Part shown: positions 12,874 to 26,100 of the stretch, piece after piece
Layout: each line of letters begins with the position of its first letter
How positions within the stretch are numbered: the first letter of the stretch is position 1
From: Dryas octopetala
Lineage: Eukaryota; Streptophyta; Magnoliopsida; Rosales; Rosaceae
Assembly (NCBI GenBank): GCA_963921425.1
Contig: OY992840.1
Coordinates: 3,970,501-4,034,500, forward strand
Reading direction: 5' to 3'
DNA: 64,000 nt
Translations under genes and position numbers: made by a program
Notes under the pieces: model-generated
Seen by the model: the letters and a program-made list of their open reading frames with translations, nothing else
Told to the model about the DNA's origin: nothing
Database searches by the model: none

Positions 12874-13525
12874 CAATTTTATAATATAGGAAGTAAAAAA
12901 AGTAAAATGCAGAGTATTTGAAAGTGAACAATATGAATACAGCTGTCCATGCCACAAACATTGATAAACCAAGAACTTCAAGATATGATATTTAGCTTAC
13001 CAAAGTAGCACCAGATGAACTTGACAACTCCAATGCCATTAAGCTGGATAAAAAGAAAATAATTAGAGGACTTGTCTATAACCTGAATAAAAAGAAAATA
13101 ATCAATTCCAAATTATCTAACGATTTATTTAAAATTTTGTATCTAGAAGCGGAGGCTTTCCAACACCTTCACCAGGGAATCAATTTCCAAAAGGAATGTC
13201 AGTTTTTGTAATATATAGCAAAACAGGATAGCTGCCATTCAATTAAACTAACGGTTCAGAAATCATGTTAGAAAGCTATCCAAGGTGAATCAGTTTGATA
13301 TACCATTTCAATTATACATTTGACATTAGTTTTTGGTAAAATGAAATCATGGCAGGCCAGTAGGGATTGTATTAATTAATATCTGAATATTTGGCATAGA
13401 ATTAGATAAATAAATAAGAGTTTACTTACAAGAAGATGTAGCAGAGCTGGATGATGGAGATTGGCAGAGCTCCTCACTCACCGAAGATGCAAAGCTCAGA
13501 TGAATGAGGATTCATAATCATCCTC

Positions 13526-13747
13526 CTACGCGGATGCATAATCAAAGGCCGTCTGCGGGATCCGAACTCGGTCTTTCTGTACCACAGTATCCAAATTCAC
13601 TCTGATGTTTGTGGTGTGAGAAATCTTGTCCCACTCCTTACCACTTCCTTCTTTGCAAGCATTGGCAAGAGACGGACATTCGATGATCTGCAAATTCGGT
13701 AGTGGTGTCTTCCGCAGGAAGTTGGGCAGTGTTCGTAGGTCTGGACA
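13526..13747 (-). pseudogene. Captured NB-LRR disease-resistance gene fragment (C-terminus)
   Basis: One open segment of 73 codons plus stop (TAG, 13526-13528) reads CPDLRTLPNFLRKTPLPNLQ, then IIECPSLANACKEGSGKEWD and KISHTTNIRVN. This matches the last leucine-rich repeat and tail of plant CC-NB-LRR resistance proteins, where a CPxLxxLPxFL repeat is followed by CxxxxGxxWxKISHIPNI. NB-ARC and the rest of the LRR domain are absent. It lies between the Ulp1 exons and the DGK exons inside the CACTA element on the same strand, which points to transposon capture rather than a decayed local R gene. Possible splicing to neighbouring exons is unknown. Confidence 0.75.
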
Positions 13748-13878
13748 AAAATAAAATATCAGGCAAGAGAGGGAGCAATAAAACAGGAATACTTCACATC
13801 TGTAAGAAAAGGCAGCAATAAAACAGGAATCACCCCCGAGTAAAATGCCAGCTAGTAAGTAATGTTAGTCTTCATTAA

Positions 13879-16038
13879 TCATGGTTGAGGATCTCCATTA
13901 ATCATCGGTGATTGATTAGGAAACCTCTTAATCTCCACAAATGTCGAATAGCCATCGTCCATCGGCTGCTTCCATGGTTCCCCATCCATCTGCATATATG
14001 CATTTCTCCATTCTCCACCTCTAATTTCCAACCGAATTGCAGCAGCCTAAACAACAACGGTGTAGTTTGGTTCAATAAAACAGATCTCCAAATTCGACTC
14101 CAGCATATCAAATCACAATAACAAGCATACATAGAACATAGAAAATCAACAATGGCAAGCACTCTGGAGAAATGAATTGGCAAAAGAGAAGGCACAGTAA
14201 TCCCACTTTCAGACTCAGACTCATCAACCATAACAAAAGAAAATCAACAATGCCTTACCTTTGCATGATGAGTAAAAAGTTGACCTAGAGCATGAAAATA
14301 AAAATTATAGCAGTACCTGGGCAATGTGTTTGGCGGAGATAAGTTCAACCATAACAAAAGATGCATGCCACCCTTGTTTCAGGCCAAAAATTTCTAAAAG
14401 ACCGTCGTCAGCATGCGCCTCAACAAAGCCTCTCTGAAACAATAAAAATTTAAGAAAACCATTATTACCTTGGAATTCAGCAGTCAATCTGATAAGCAGC
14501 ATTTAACCTAGCACGCAGTTGCATGTTAAATCATAGCTCATAACTTTGATTTGAATTCTACAAAATAATTCTAGAGTGAAGTCATAAGAGGAAAAAAAAA
14601 AAAAAAACCTAATAAGGCCCAGCAATTGGTGTATAAACACAATTAGAACTCCAGGACCTTCTTCCAGGCATAAGATAATGCAACAAGGAAACCCGAAATT
14701 GCATAAGAGAACTTTAAACAATCATAAAGAACAAAATATGTGTTGGGTGTGTCAGCTCCTCTGTGTGTGGCCTAAAAACACAGCATCCTTCAAAGTACTG
14801 ATAGGCAACACCACACCATTTCACTAAAGAGCTATATAATACCTTTTCCAAGTACTCTGGCTTCAGATTACCCCATGGATTTCTTCCACTTCCATAGTTA
14901 TGAAGATTTAAAGCAACAATTGCCCTTACGCTGAAAGAAGACAAAATAACAATATAAGCTGTTATGATACAAACAGAAACAACAAAAGGAAAATTTTTGT
15001 CCTTTAAAAGTACTTCATGTCTGGCAGCATTGTAGTTTAAACTATTTTACGTTCAGAAAAAAAAAAATACCAAGCACCAGACACACACATCTAGTCTCTA
15101 TTAGATGACGACAAAAGGAAGTGACACATAGATTATTTACAAAGATTATTTTTATTTTTTCCTAGGTGTAAGTGATGCAGACTTATTTAAAACAAAAAAA
15201 AAGGAGGTAAGTGAGAAAGAGAAGCAAACAAAAATAATTACCAATAATTTAAAATTATGTTGTCAAATTTGTACTAGAAAAAAAAAAATTTACCTTGAGG
15301 GAACTGGAACCTGCTCCCATTCTGAGCAATTGACCTTTTTGACATGCAACTTTAGGATGTTCTTTAGTCCCCTACAACCAGATATATTATTAGATGCATG
15401 AGAAAACGGATAGAAAATCAGAGAGAGCATTACAAGTCTTTGAACCTCCAAATTCAAATTGAGGTTTTACACTATTGCTACTACTGTTTAATTAATAGCA
15501 AGCTTATGATTTAGAAAAAGCAAAATGAATAGCAGATCTACTATTTCAGCATTTTAGGCTCCTAAAACTTTTGAAGAAACATGAGAGAAGATTACTTGGA
15601 GACAAAATTAACAGGACTGTCGGTTTTATTCCAAGATATAATCACCCAATAAAAAGGAGAACAATATCAAACGAATACTGCATTGTAGACATAGATCAAG
15701 CAAAACCATTAAGAGGCCATTTTAACTCAACTCCCACACAAAGTCAAGGATGATTTCGTCTAAAATAAGGGAGAACTTATCATAGGATAGAAGTATTGTA
15801 TTCTTAAAAGTCCAAATATTCAAATTGATACTAGAAAGCTAAAGACAATTACAGTCAAAGAAAACCCTATTTAATCAAAATAATATATTGTTCAGTATAA
15901 AACAAAATAACAAGCAGAGCAACCATCAAAGTAAATAAAACAATGCTTCAGTTTTGAGATATCAAACCTTAAACTTGGATCACTTGCACAAGGTGTGAAG
16001 AACCAACCTTGAGTGCAACTATAACCAGAGTAAACCAA
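13879..16038 (-). pseudogene. Captured 3' part of a diacylglycerol kinase gene, five intact exons
   Basis: Exons at 16038-15968, 15371-15294, 14930-14843, 14433-14317 and 14046-13879 total 522 nt and read 173 codons plus TGA without interruption. Every boundary is GT-AG and every phase fits. The protein reads SGYSCTQGWFFTPCASDP, LKNILKLHVKKVNCSEWEQV, VRAIVALNLHNYGSGRNPWG, EAHADDGLLEIFGLKQGWHA, then MQMDGEPWKQPMDDGYSTF and a normal-looking C-terminus. This is the accessory domain of plant DGKs, closest in my memory to cluster II enzymes (DGK3/4/7 type). The catalytic domain is missing, so no kinase activity is expected. Retained introns show that genomic DNA, not cDNA, was captured. It lies wholly inside the CACTA element. 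Confidence 0.88.
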
Positions 16039-16159
16039 CTGCAATAACAGATGGATCAGTCACAATCTAAAGTTAGTTATGTACCACCTAAAGCCCTCAG
16101 ATCTAACAAACAGAAAACAGCTTAAATTTTATGGTTAATCATAAAATGTTAAAACATGA

Positions 16160-16387
16160 TTGTATGGGAAACATAATGGAAATGGTGTGATTCAATTTAT
16201 AATGTACTTCAACATCCCAAAAAAACCTAGGGATGAGATGACCATGAGTAAGAGAGACCTAGTGGCTATATTGCAAAGGAACAATAGGGAGCTGTTGGAC
16301 AGAATTGAGAAGTTGGAGTCAATGAACAATGTGGCTACACCAAAACAAGTTCCAGGTACAGGGCTGGTCTCTGATAAAGCAAGTTAA
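16160..16387 (+). other. Short ORF with a heptad-like segment, unassigned
   Basis: A 75-codon plus-strand frame inside the CACTA element contains MSKRDLVAILQRNNRELLDR and IEKLESMNN, which looks helical and could form a short coiled coil. It runs opposite to all other coding pieces of the element and has no recognised family. It could be chance or a piece of a transposon ORF. Confidence 0.2.
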
Positions 16388-17279
16388 CCAATGAATTTAG
16401 TTAACAATATAACGTCAAGAAAGGAAACAAAGGAAAAGATCCCAGCACAAAGTCAAAATACAAATCCCTATGAACAAAACTTGTAAACATAGCAAGATAG
16501 TTTCCTAGCAAATCTTTCTCAGTAACAGATCCTCCTAGTGAATTAAATACGTGACAATATCCTGTTCCAAAGAGAGAGAAATTGAAAATCAAGAAAACCC
16601 CTAATTTCGAGAAGCAAACGAACCTATGAAAATCCCTAATTTGAAGAAAAACCTAAACAACAACAAGAGAGAAGAGGACAGAGAGATAGAGAGAAGAGGA
16701 CAGAGATAAAGAGAGAACCCAGGAGAGATGAGACTGAGCTTACCTTTTGACGCCGCAACCCAGGAGGATGAGATAGTTCGTACTTGACCGCCGACGGCAA
16801 CTTCGACTTCGACGACAAGGTCTGAGTGAGAACGAGACGCGCGAGAGAGAAAGAGATCGAGTGTGTGTCTCAGTTTGTGTTTGAGAGAGTGAGATCGAGA
16901 GAAGAAGATGTCTGCATAGAAGGGAATGTGTGTGTGTGGATATCGGGAGTGGGGTTGGAACACTTGGCCAAAATTTTTAAGTTTGGGGAAAAAATTCCCC
17001 CGTGTTTTTTTTTGGTTAAATATAGATATCAGATATGACTTTTACATATCAGTTTTTAAAAAAACTTAATCAACAGGGAAAAATTAAGATATCAGAAAAA
17101 AAAATAGTGATATGTTAATGGGTTTAGACATCGTCTAAAAAATTAACCGATATCTAAAAATATACGATATCGGTTAATGTAAAAACTGATATTAAAAAAG
17201 TGATGTCTATGAAGGTTTTTCTTGTAGTGTTAGGGTTTGGGGACAATAGCAGTAACTAATTAATTAATGAACTTACCTT

Positions 17280-17647
17280 CTACAGAGAGCAGGTGTAACC
17301 ATGAGGAGGTGTCTTCCCACAAGTGACAAGGAGCTGAAGAGCAATGGGGACAAAGATGTTGAGGTTGAGAATTAAGCTTGATTTTGAGAGCAGTGCACAG
17401 ACACACTGCAGCTTCAAGTTCCACAAGCCCTTGCAGCACTAGCTGGGCAGCACTCATTCACTACCGGGTCACCCAGCCCAATGTGGACCAACCCACCAAG
17501 AAGATCCATACAAGCACCAAGTTTCAAGGTGTCAATGGGGCAAGTGTTACCCCCACCCTTGGATAGATCGAGCACCCCCTGGAGGTGGAGGGCATGGTTG
17601 TAAAACTTTCATATGCATACTTAAAGACACTAACCTTGAGAAGCCAT
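17280..17647 (-). pseudogene. DC2.15-like hybrid proline-rich / AAI-domain protein, frameshifted
   Basis: In three frames the minus strand encodes the eight-cysteine AAI domain of 14-kDa proline-rich (HyPRP, DC2.15-like) proteins: GGGNTCPIDTLKLGACMDLL, then GGLVHIGLGDPVVNECC; after a shift, VLQGLVELEAAVCLCTALKI; after a second shift, ILNLNIFVPIALQLLVTCGK, TPPHGYTCSL and stop (17280-17282). Each shift fits one extra base, near 17445 and near 17372. The start region reads MASQG then TAG at 17647, so the signal peptide is lost. Such proteins are normally secreted cell-wall proteins from intronless genes. A TATAAATA box remains about 120 bp upstream. Two indels plus a stop argue for a pseudogene, though assembly error is possible. 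Confidence 0.8.
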
Positions 17648-17765
17648 TGATGATATGCGACAATAGCAAAGATCTTCCTCTCCCTCTACACGTCATTATG
17701 CACTCCTAATATGGGGTAGGTTTTGTGCTTGTATGTTGTGTAAAAGAGGGGGGACCTAAGCCTTA

Positions 17766-17773
17766 TATTTATA
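17766..17773 (-). promoter_or_regulatory. TATA box upstream of the DC2.15-like pseudogene
   Basis: TATAAATA on the minus strand, 119-126 bp upstream of the relic start codon at 17647. The spacing suits a plant TATA box with a ~90-base leader. Confidence 0.5.
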
Positions 17774-20700
17774 GGTGAAAGCCTTAAGGTTTCTTATCCA
17801 TAAAGAAAACCCAAAAACTTATCTTTATCACCTCCACAATCCATAACCTAATATGATAGATATTTCTTATTAATTAGGACTTTATTTCACCTTAAGAAAC
17901 CGGATAACCAAATAACATTTCCCTTCTTGTATCCTTAATCAATTAAGACTCCCAAATAGATGTAAGCTCAAATAAGGTCCTTACATTCTCCCACTTGAGC
18001 GCCACATCTATTCAAAAACCCTTCTTTACAATCAAGGATTGATTTCCTTATGTGCACAACTTTTGGAAAGCTATTTGATAACAATATCTATCTCAAACTT
18101 ACTGTCGAATATCATCAACTCATAGGACTATATATAGACATGATTTCCAATGTAGTAAAAGGTATCATCCACCTATAATCACAATAAACAACAATATTCA
18201 CATAAAGTACCAACAAGTTATGGTCAAAAGTTATATATATGACAAGTGATCGAGCTTAATTGTGAAATATCACACTTGACATATAAATGGTCCTCTTTAT
18301 GATCACTATGTGATCTAACCTTAATCCTTAATGAAAAGCCCTTATGTCGACAAGATCGACATCTTTATTTATGTTGCCTAATAAACTAAAATTTAACCCA
18401 TTCATAAACTTGAAAGCAAACATATATAACACTCCTTAACTTTAAGACATACAGGAATCACCAACTTAAAATATTAGCAAATTAAAAGCTTAATAGCTCC
18501 CACTAAATTAGGGCATCTTTAAAACTGGATAGTACCCTCATGTTGGTGACATGCTTCTGAAAAACTGAATTAGAGACAACTTTATTCAATGAGTCAGATA
18601 TCAAGTCTAGGGACCCTTTCACAGATAATAAAATTCACTTCACGCATCACTTTAAGAACCCTTGAAGAATGGTGTTTTGATGACTAAACAAACAATATGC
18701 AATAACATAAGCCTTAACGTACTTGTTCTAACAAAAATACGTATTTATAACATTAATGCATCTGAGAAATCTCTTTCATGGATATTGTATTCCAAAATTC
18801 CTTATAGGTACAAGAAAAACAATGTACCAAAAACCAAATAAGAATCCTATCTCAATGGAAGCATAAAGGTCATGACTGAAAACAATATGCGAGAAAAATA
18901 TTAATTGTTCTTTTCAGCTTTTTTTTTTTTTAATTCCATATGCATTATTAATCTCACCTTTGGGCATAGAATAAAATGCAATAATAAAATCTTATCACAA
19001 AGCCAACATATAAAATACAAAATTCATGAAAATTTCTACACCTGTGGGCAAGAAGAAATATTCAAAAACTTGTGTATATATACATTACAATGTGTCATTT
19101 TTGAATTGAACCAAATACAATATTTAACCTCCTTTGGAAGGATCTTTATTTGTTATAATCCAAAATGCAATCTTGATCAAAATAAATCCTTGAACTAAGA
19201 AAATTTATAAATGAATGGACCACTTTGGTGATATATACATTTTTCTTTAGATTTTTCTTAGAGCCTGATCAAGAACTGAAGAAGCTTTAATAGGTAATCG
19301 ACATATATAATATAATACTAGAGTTATATAACATAATACTTGATACAAATAATGAAAATTTTAGCAAAATTATTTAATCAATCTGTATGATTAAAACTGC
19401 ATCAACACATATTTATAGCTAGCCAAGACCTCAAAGTTTATAGAAAGGCTAACAATATGCAACCAAAAATCTGTAGCAAAGAAAAGAATACTGCAAGTTC
19501 AACTTCATATTCAAGCCACTATATTCGTAAGTTTCGGATGCATCAATTATGAATTCTATGATCAGATAGCTATGCATATAAATAAAAACCTCATAATTAC
19601 CGATCCATATATCATAACAGAATATAGATGAAACTTAAAATCTTAAGATCACAAGTATTCTCAAACGTAAGCATCAATTAATTAAGTGCTTTTCTGATCA
19701 TGCAAGATATTGCCAATTTCGACATATATGACTAATCATCTTTTCTTCTAATATCCAAAAGATCTTCTTAACCGGATAATGAATCTAAGTTCATAATATT
19801 TCCTGAGTGATGATTCCTTAATTTTTTTATCATTCTAGATGATGCATGTGTCTATTCTAGAATAAAATGTATGACCAAGTAACATGAAATAATATTATTC
19901 GCTTAAAATAAATACTGACCATGGATGAATAATATATATATATATAAATATATCTTAAAACAACAATGCATATGTAACCGGATAATTGAATGTAAACTTA
20001 AAAGGGCAATCTTTAAAACATCATATAAACTTTAAGCCATAACACAGATCAATTAAGAAACACTTCAAGATACTTTAAAATAATATAAACACACAAGGTT
20101 CTAAATCACATAACTCATGTATAATTCGACACATGAATTATAAGTCATTTAATGCTAGCGCTTCTTCCATATCAAAGTTTCATCCATAAATTTAATCATC
20201 TACAATAATATGTCTAACATGAAGCGAAACAATACATGATTTATATTTCTTATGTAAAAACCTCATAGATTAGTATATATTTAGATACCCAAGTCTCTTT
20301 TAGGTGATGATTTATTTTCCTAATTGGTAATGCTATAGTCCAAAGCGAGAAGGATTTTGTTATCTTTGGACATCCAAATTAAACCAATTTAAATAAGACA
20401 ACATACAAATAATAATCATAACAGCCAATCACATTAAAATAACTATTATATATAATCCCCTCTAAATCAATAATGAGCAATATAATCTTTAAAACATTAG
20501 TTAATTAAAAGTCCAAGTCAATTCCTTGCATAAGAACCGTACAACTAGAACAATCCATTATTTTTCATAATTGAAGCTAATCACAACCAACCACATTAGA
20601 TGTAAACTTAAAACAATATTTAAACCATCACATATTCATAAGCTTGATAGGTGTGTGTGTGTCCAAATTAGTTCGATACATTACCAATGAGTCATAAGTG

Positions 20701-22279
20701 TATATTCAAAAGTGCTATCATATCTCAATTAATAACATGAAAGTCAATATAGTTGTTCTCTTAATTAAGTTGTTTTGTATTTATTTATATGCAATATTGT
20801 CCATAAGAGTCCGTTGAAATTAACAAAGCAATATATTGAATTGTCTAGCTATTTAATTCAGATGTACATTATACATATATGCAATCCCAAAATAAATTTG
20901 GACATGCACCATTTTGATCAAGAAATTAGATACTTTAATAGATATACATAACCTTATAACTATGGCGCACGGCCACAATTGCTATCAATTAACAACCATT
21001 CAATACAAATAATGGTAATTGAGATTTTACCCGTGTAATTCATAGAAGCTAAATCAAAATATCAACTACGACATACATATATAATTAAATCACAGGCCCA
21101 AAACATGTTTTCATCCATATATATAACCTTAACAATTATCATGAAAGCATAATAAAATAGACCTAATTTCTTTTAGGTGCAGTCAGTGCACTAGCCCACT
21201 TGTCGAGGTCAATAAAAAGAAAAAGGCTTTAGTCGATCTTTTCATAACAAGTAGTTTCTAATAATGCAAACAGAAAACTTAATTTCCCACAAAGCTTTAA
21301 TTTTCTGTTCTAGTGTACAAATTTAATATATACACTAACTAAATAAATGCATCAAATCAAATTCAAATCCTCAATCATAAAAATTGCATTATATATATAT
21401 ATATAGCACATATGCATGACTTTAAGTATAAATACATATATATGAGGCAGCAAGATCAACCAAAGGAATAGATATGCTCTATATATATTTATCAACAAGA
21501 AAAGGACATGAGTGCATACAATGGTCTGATTTCGTTATGCATGCAGTACGTTTAATTGGTAACCATGCAAATCTATATATTCAAACCCAAGGGATACATA
21601 TGCCGATCGATACAATCATGGGTTAAATGCTATTGCCATGCGGAAAAGCGAGTAAAATAGACTAATATAGATACGCATCCTTAGAACATAAAACCAGACA
21701 TCGTTTAATCATAAAATTAAGTGATCAGCCTGCTGATTATATGTATGTATATATATATATATATATATATATGCTTAATGAAAACCCATACGATTGATTC
21801 AAAATAAATGAAATCAAATCCCCAAATTTGACTATTTTCAAAAGAGTTAAATGTGAGTTTAGACTTTATAGATGAGATGGGTGGAGGTGTGTTTAAGAAA
21901 TGGTGGAGTGTCGGTAGTGGATCTACCTTCCGGAAGCAGGAGAAATTATTCCGTAGTACTGATATATCACGTGGCAATGTCCATTGGTATATCAAATCAA
22001 TCTAATTGGTTTACTGAAATGACGTGTATTACTACCTATCAATACATATTCCTTCATTTACAGTAAGTAACGGCGTTGCTTTATGAATAAAATAAACGGC
22101 GTTCCTCCAAATCAGTCCCCCATTAAAAAAAAAAAAAAAAAAAAAGATACAGTACGGTATTTGCTATTTCAATCAAAATTATATTGCTATTCTAAACCTT
22201 TTGTCAAATTTACAAACCCTAAAGTTAAAATATTGCAGCTTTTTTCTAGACATTTTCAAACCTTTGACCTTGACGTTAG
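17774..22279. other. AT-rich intergenic DNA, no gene recognised
   Basis: About 4.5 kb, very AT-rich, with stop codons in all frames. The segment around 17985-18060 (tctcccacttgagcgccaca and following) resembles phrases I associate with old plant retroelement flanks, but no LTR pair, polyprotein or TIR could be found. A (TA)n tract lies at about 21746-21772. Short open frames at 18905-19198 and 21717-21995 have no family resemblance. Confidence 0.35.
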
Positions 22280-23100
22280 GATGTCTGCAAGTAGCAGTGC
22301 TGCTGCCATGTCCACCGATAAAGGTAAACCCCACAATATTCAATTTTGGTTTGTATGGTGTTTCAGAAAATTTCAATAGCTATTGAAACATTGATATTAT
22401 TTGATTTTTATACTATAACCTCTTCTAATAATAATAATAGAATTGTTGATCAATTGAAATAAAAATTATTATTGTTTATACCTGTTGGTGGCTAAATAAA
22501 ACGTTGGAGAAATAAATATTCTATTAGTTATAAATTTTTTTGAGACATATTATTAGTTATTAAATTAATTTAAGTAGCATATATATATATATATATTAAT
22601 ACATGATGTGCTTTCTGATCAAAAAAATTACATAATGTGCTTTTAATTTAGGGCAACCAGTTTATTTAAAAATAATTAATGACCATGTTCAATTAGTTTT
22701 CTACTGCATGTCTTTTTAGATGAAAAATGACGTATCTTTCTTAAGAATTTATGATGTTTCATCTATCTAAATCAGAATCATGGAATTAATTTAAAAAAAG
22801 TTAGCTTATTGTACAAAACTCATCCATGCCAACACTGTTGATTACTGAAGGTACTTTGACCCAGCATAAAAATTCAATCTAGTCACTGCCAATAAAAAGA
22901 AAAAAATAAAAAGATTTGCATGAACAAAAGAATGATCATACTACTACTCTATCTAGATAATGGTTGCTCATCTAGTATGACAAGGTTTCCTAACCAGAAG
23001 ATAATTTTACTTGAAGTAAGTAATTGCATGTACAACCATAATTCATTAGACTTTCGAGTTCATACTTGGTTACTTGAGAATGTTTTTGTTAGCAAAGAGA

Positions 23101-23103
<3 letters not shown>

Positions 23104-23133
<30 letters not shown>
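23104..23133. repeat. (TA)n microsatellite in FRS intron
   Basis: A 30-bp TA run in the putative first intron, about 120 bp before the acceptor of the main coding exon. Confidence 0.9.
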
Positions 23134-23136
<3 letters not shown>

Positions 23137-26100
23137 CTTCATAGATTAATTATCTTGATTTATTAGTTTTTTGGTACATAATATTTATTTATGTGTTTAT
23201 TCTTGGTTTCACATGAATTAATGTTGTGTGTTTTAATCATTTTTGTACAAGCAGTTATTGAATTCGAAGGTGATGAAGAATATGTTCAAGAAAATAATGG
23301 GGAAGATCTAATGACTGTGAATCACTATGAATGTTTTGACGAAGATTTGCTTGGAAAGATTGTGTCTACTGAAGAGGAAGCTTTTAACTTGTACAACGAT
23401 TATGCTATAAGAATGGGATTTAGTGTTCGGAAGGGACAAAAAAGATATGGTACAAAAAATGTTTTGCGGCAAATTAATCATATGTGCTCAAAAGAAGGTT
23501 TTCAACTAGATGGTGATCATTCAGAAGTGAAGATGGTGAATAGACTAGAAACAAGAACAGGTTGCAAAGCTAAAATTAGATTTGCATTACAAGATGATGG
23601 TATGTGGAAAGTTTCTTGCTTTGATCGTGAACATAACCACGAGCTTGCTAAGACGGAAGAGAGGCAATTTTTAAGATCAAATAGGAAAATTTCAGAAGCT
23701 CATGTGGGTGTGATTAAATCTATGGTTGGTGCAGGTATAAGGACAACAAATACATACTCATATTTAGCCGAAGAAGTTGGTGGATCTCAGAATGTTGGGT
23801 TTACAAAGAGAGATTGCTACAACCTAGTTAATAAGGAGAAAAATATTTTGCTCGAAGCAGGGGATGCTCAAAGCTTGATTGATCATTTTAAGCGCAGACA
23901 AGTTGAAGATCCTATGTTTTTTTACACAGTGCAAGTGGACCAAGAAAATTGTATGACAAATTTTTTTTGGAGAGACGGAAGGTCAAGAATTGATTATGAA
24001 GCTTTTGGAGATGTACTAGTATTTGATACTACCTATCATACCAATAGGTACAACATGATTTGTGCTCCTTTTGTGGGAGTTAACAGCCATTGGAATAACG
24101 TGTTGTTCGGTTGTGCTTTTTTGTTAAATGAGACAACTAATTCATTTATTTGGTTGTTTGAGACATTCTTAGAATCAATGGGAAGTCGAAAGCCTAAGAC
24201 TATTTTTACAGACCAAGCTTAAGCAATGTCAAATGCCATTGAGAAGGTTTTTCCTGAGACATGTCACCGTTTATGCACATGGCACATATCATTGAATGCA
24301 GCAAAAAATTTGGCAAGTCACTATGGAAACCCTGAGTTTAAGAGGATGTTCAACTATTGTCTTTATGGATGTGAGACAGAATTAGAATTTCAATCTGCCT
24401 GGGATGACTTAATTGCAACATTCAACCTTGCAGAGAACACATGGTTAAAGACACTATATAGCCTTCGTGCAAAATGGTGTTCGGTCTTTAGCCAAGATAC
24501 TTTTTCTGCCAGGATAAGATCTTCACAAAGAAGTGAGAGCACAAATAATGTTTTTCATCATATGTCTAGTAAAACGATAAGTCTTACTCAATTTGTGCAT
24601 CAGTATGATAAAGCAACAGAAGAGATGCGTTCAAAAGAAGCTGAAGAAACTTTTCGTTGCAATGAGGGTGTACCTTCCAGAGCTGCCAAAAGTAGTGGAA
24701 TTCTAAATCATGCTGCTACTATGTACACAAGAAAATGTTTATATTATTTGAGAAAAAGTTTATTGCTAGCTTGGCAGTAACGTGCATGAAGTTGGAATTT
24801 ATGGAACAGTCCAACCCTTTGAGCTTAATGAAGAGGGTCATAAAAGAGCTTACATTGTCATATTAAACTCTTTAGGCTGCATCGTCTCTTACAGTTGCAA
24901 CATATTTGAATCTATTGGTATGTTGTGCCGTCATGCTCTAAGGGTGATAAATGTGAAAAATATTACTCAAATACCAGCTCAATATATATAGAAGCGTTGG
25001 ACAAAAGATGCAAAGAAAGGATTGCAAGAAAATGAGTACTGTGGATCATTACAGGAAAAAGATAAACAACCAGTGATATTGTGTCGAAATAATTTGATGC
25101 GAATAGCTTACAATATATTGAGTAAAGGTGCAGAGATGGATAGTGCCAGTAAAATTGCAGTGCAAAAATTGAGAGAGATGGAAGAATTAATTGACAAAGA
25201 GATAATAAAGTCAAAGGGAGATGTTAATAAAGTAAGCAAGGAGGTTTTGAATGATGATGCTCTTGCTAAGGCTAATGGAAAGGATTGCTCATTTGATGAG
25301 ATACCGACGTTGAATCCTTCATGTGTGAGGCCAAAATGGATAAGTAATGCTAGATTGAAAAACCATTTGGAGAAACGGAAAAAGAAAACATCAAAAAATC
25401 TAGTCTCATCTAGTAAGAAAATTTTCACACATATTAACTTTTTGATTATTGATAACTATATTAATCTCTTCTAATTACTGTTCACAATAGTGATAATTAT
25501 TACTTTTTTGTGCAGAGAAAATCAAGCAACCAAAGAGGGTAGATCCTTCACCTATACCAAGCAGTGTAGGTCTCTCACCTATACCAAACAATGTAGGTCT
25601 TTCACATACTTCACTTCAAGTACCAGATAATTCAAGTTTTCTAAACTCATTCGGTGTACCTGTGAACTTTAAAAATCAGGTATGGATTTTATGATTTTTA
25701 TAGAACCCTCATATTTTAATTTTTTTGTTAGTTAAATTTGGCTAGTCATCAAATATACATTATCAATATATGTAGCTCGATCCAACGTACCTTGGAAATT
25801 TAAAGGTGTACTATTTTTGTTCTTTTAGGATCCCAATTCTACTTGGACATATTGTCCGCCTAATTTTTCTTTTACAAGCATGCTACAAAGTGATGATTAT
25901 ATGCCACCACTACTACAAAAAACGTAATATACAACGGATTTTATCCGTTGTGTAAGTTGCCAAAATATCGTCGTTTAATCGACCGACGTCTATTGGGGTA
26001 CCAATAGACAACGGGTAATATCCGTTGTCTTGTAAACATTAATACAATGGTTTTAATTTAAAACCGTTGTATATACACCCTCAAAAACCAATGATTTAGG

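Larger units (their letters stand above)
10830..17229 (-). mobile_element. CACTA transposon with captured host gene fragments, 6400 bp
   Basis: The left end reads CACTACAAGGAAAACCTTCA. The right end as reverse complement reads CACTACAAGAAAAACCTTCA, one mismatch in the first 20 bp. TTA flanks both ends (10827-10829 and 17230-17232) as the 3-bp target duplication. Subterminal arrays of ACCGATATC / GATATCGGTT fill 10860-11340 and 17020-17210 and differ from those of the neighbouring CACTA elements. On the minus strand the body carries, in transcription order, five exons of a diacylglycerol kinase (16038 to 13879), a C-terminal NB-LRR fragment (13747 to 13526) and exons of a Ulp1-like cysteine protease (about 12873 to 11713). 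No TNP2 transposase is seen, so it is nonautonomous. Confidence 0.93.

Noticed and set aside
17774-21700. Long AT-rich region considered as an LTR retrotransposon
   Set aside because: No paired LTRs, primer-binding site, polypurine tract or gag-pol motif could be found by eye.
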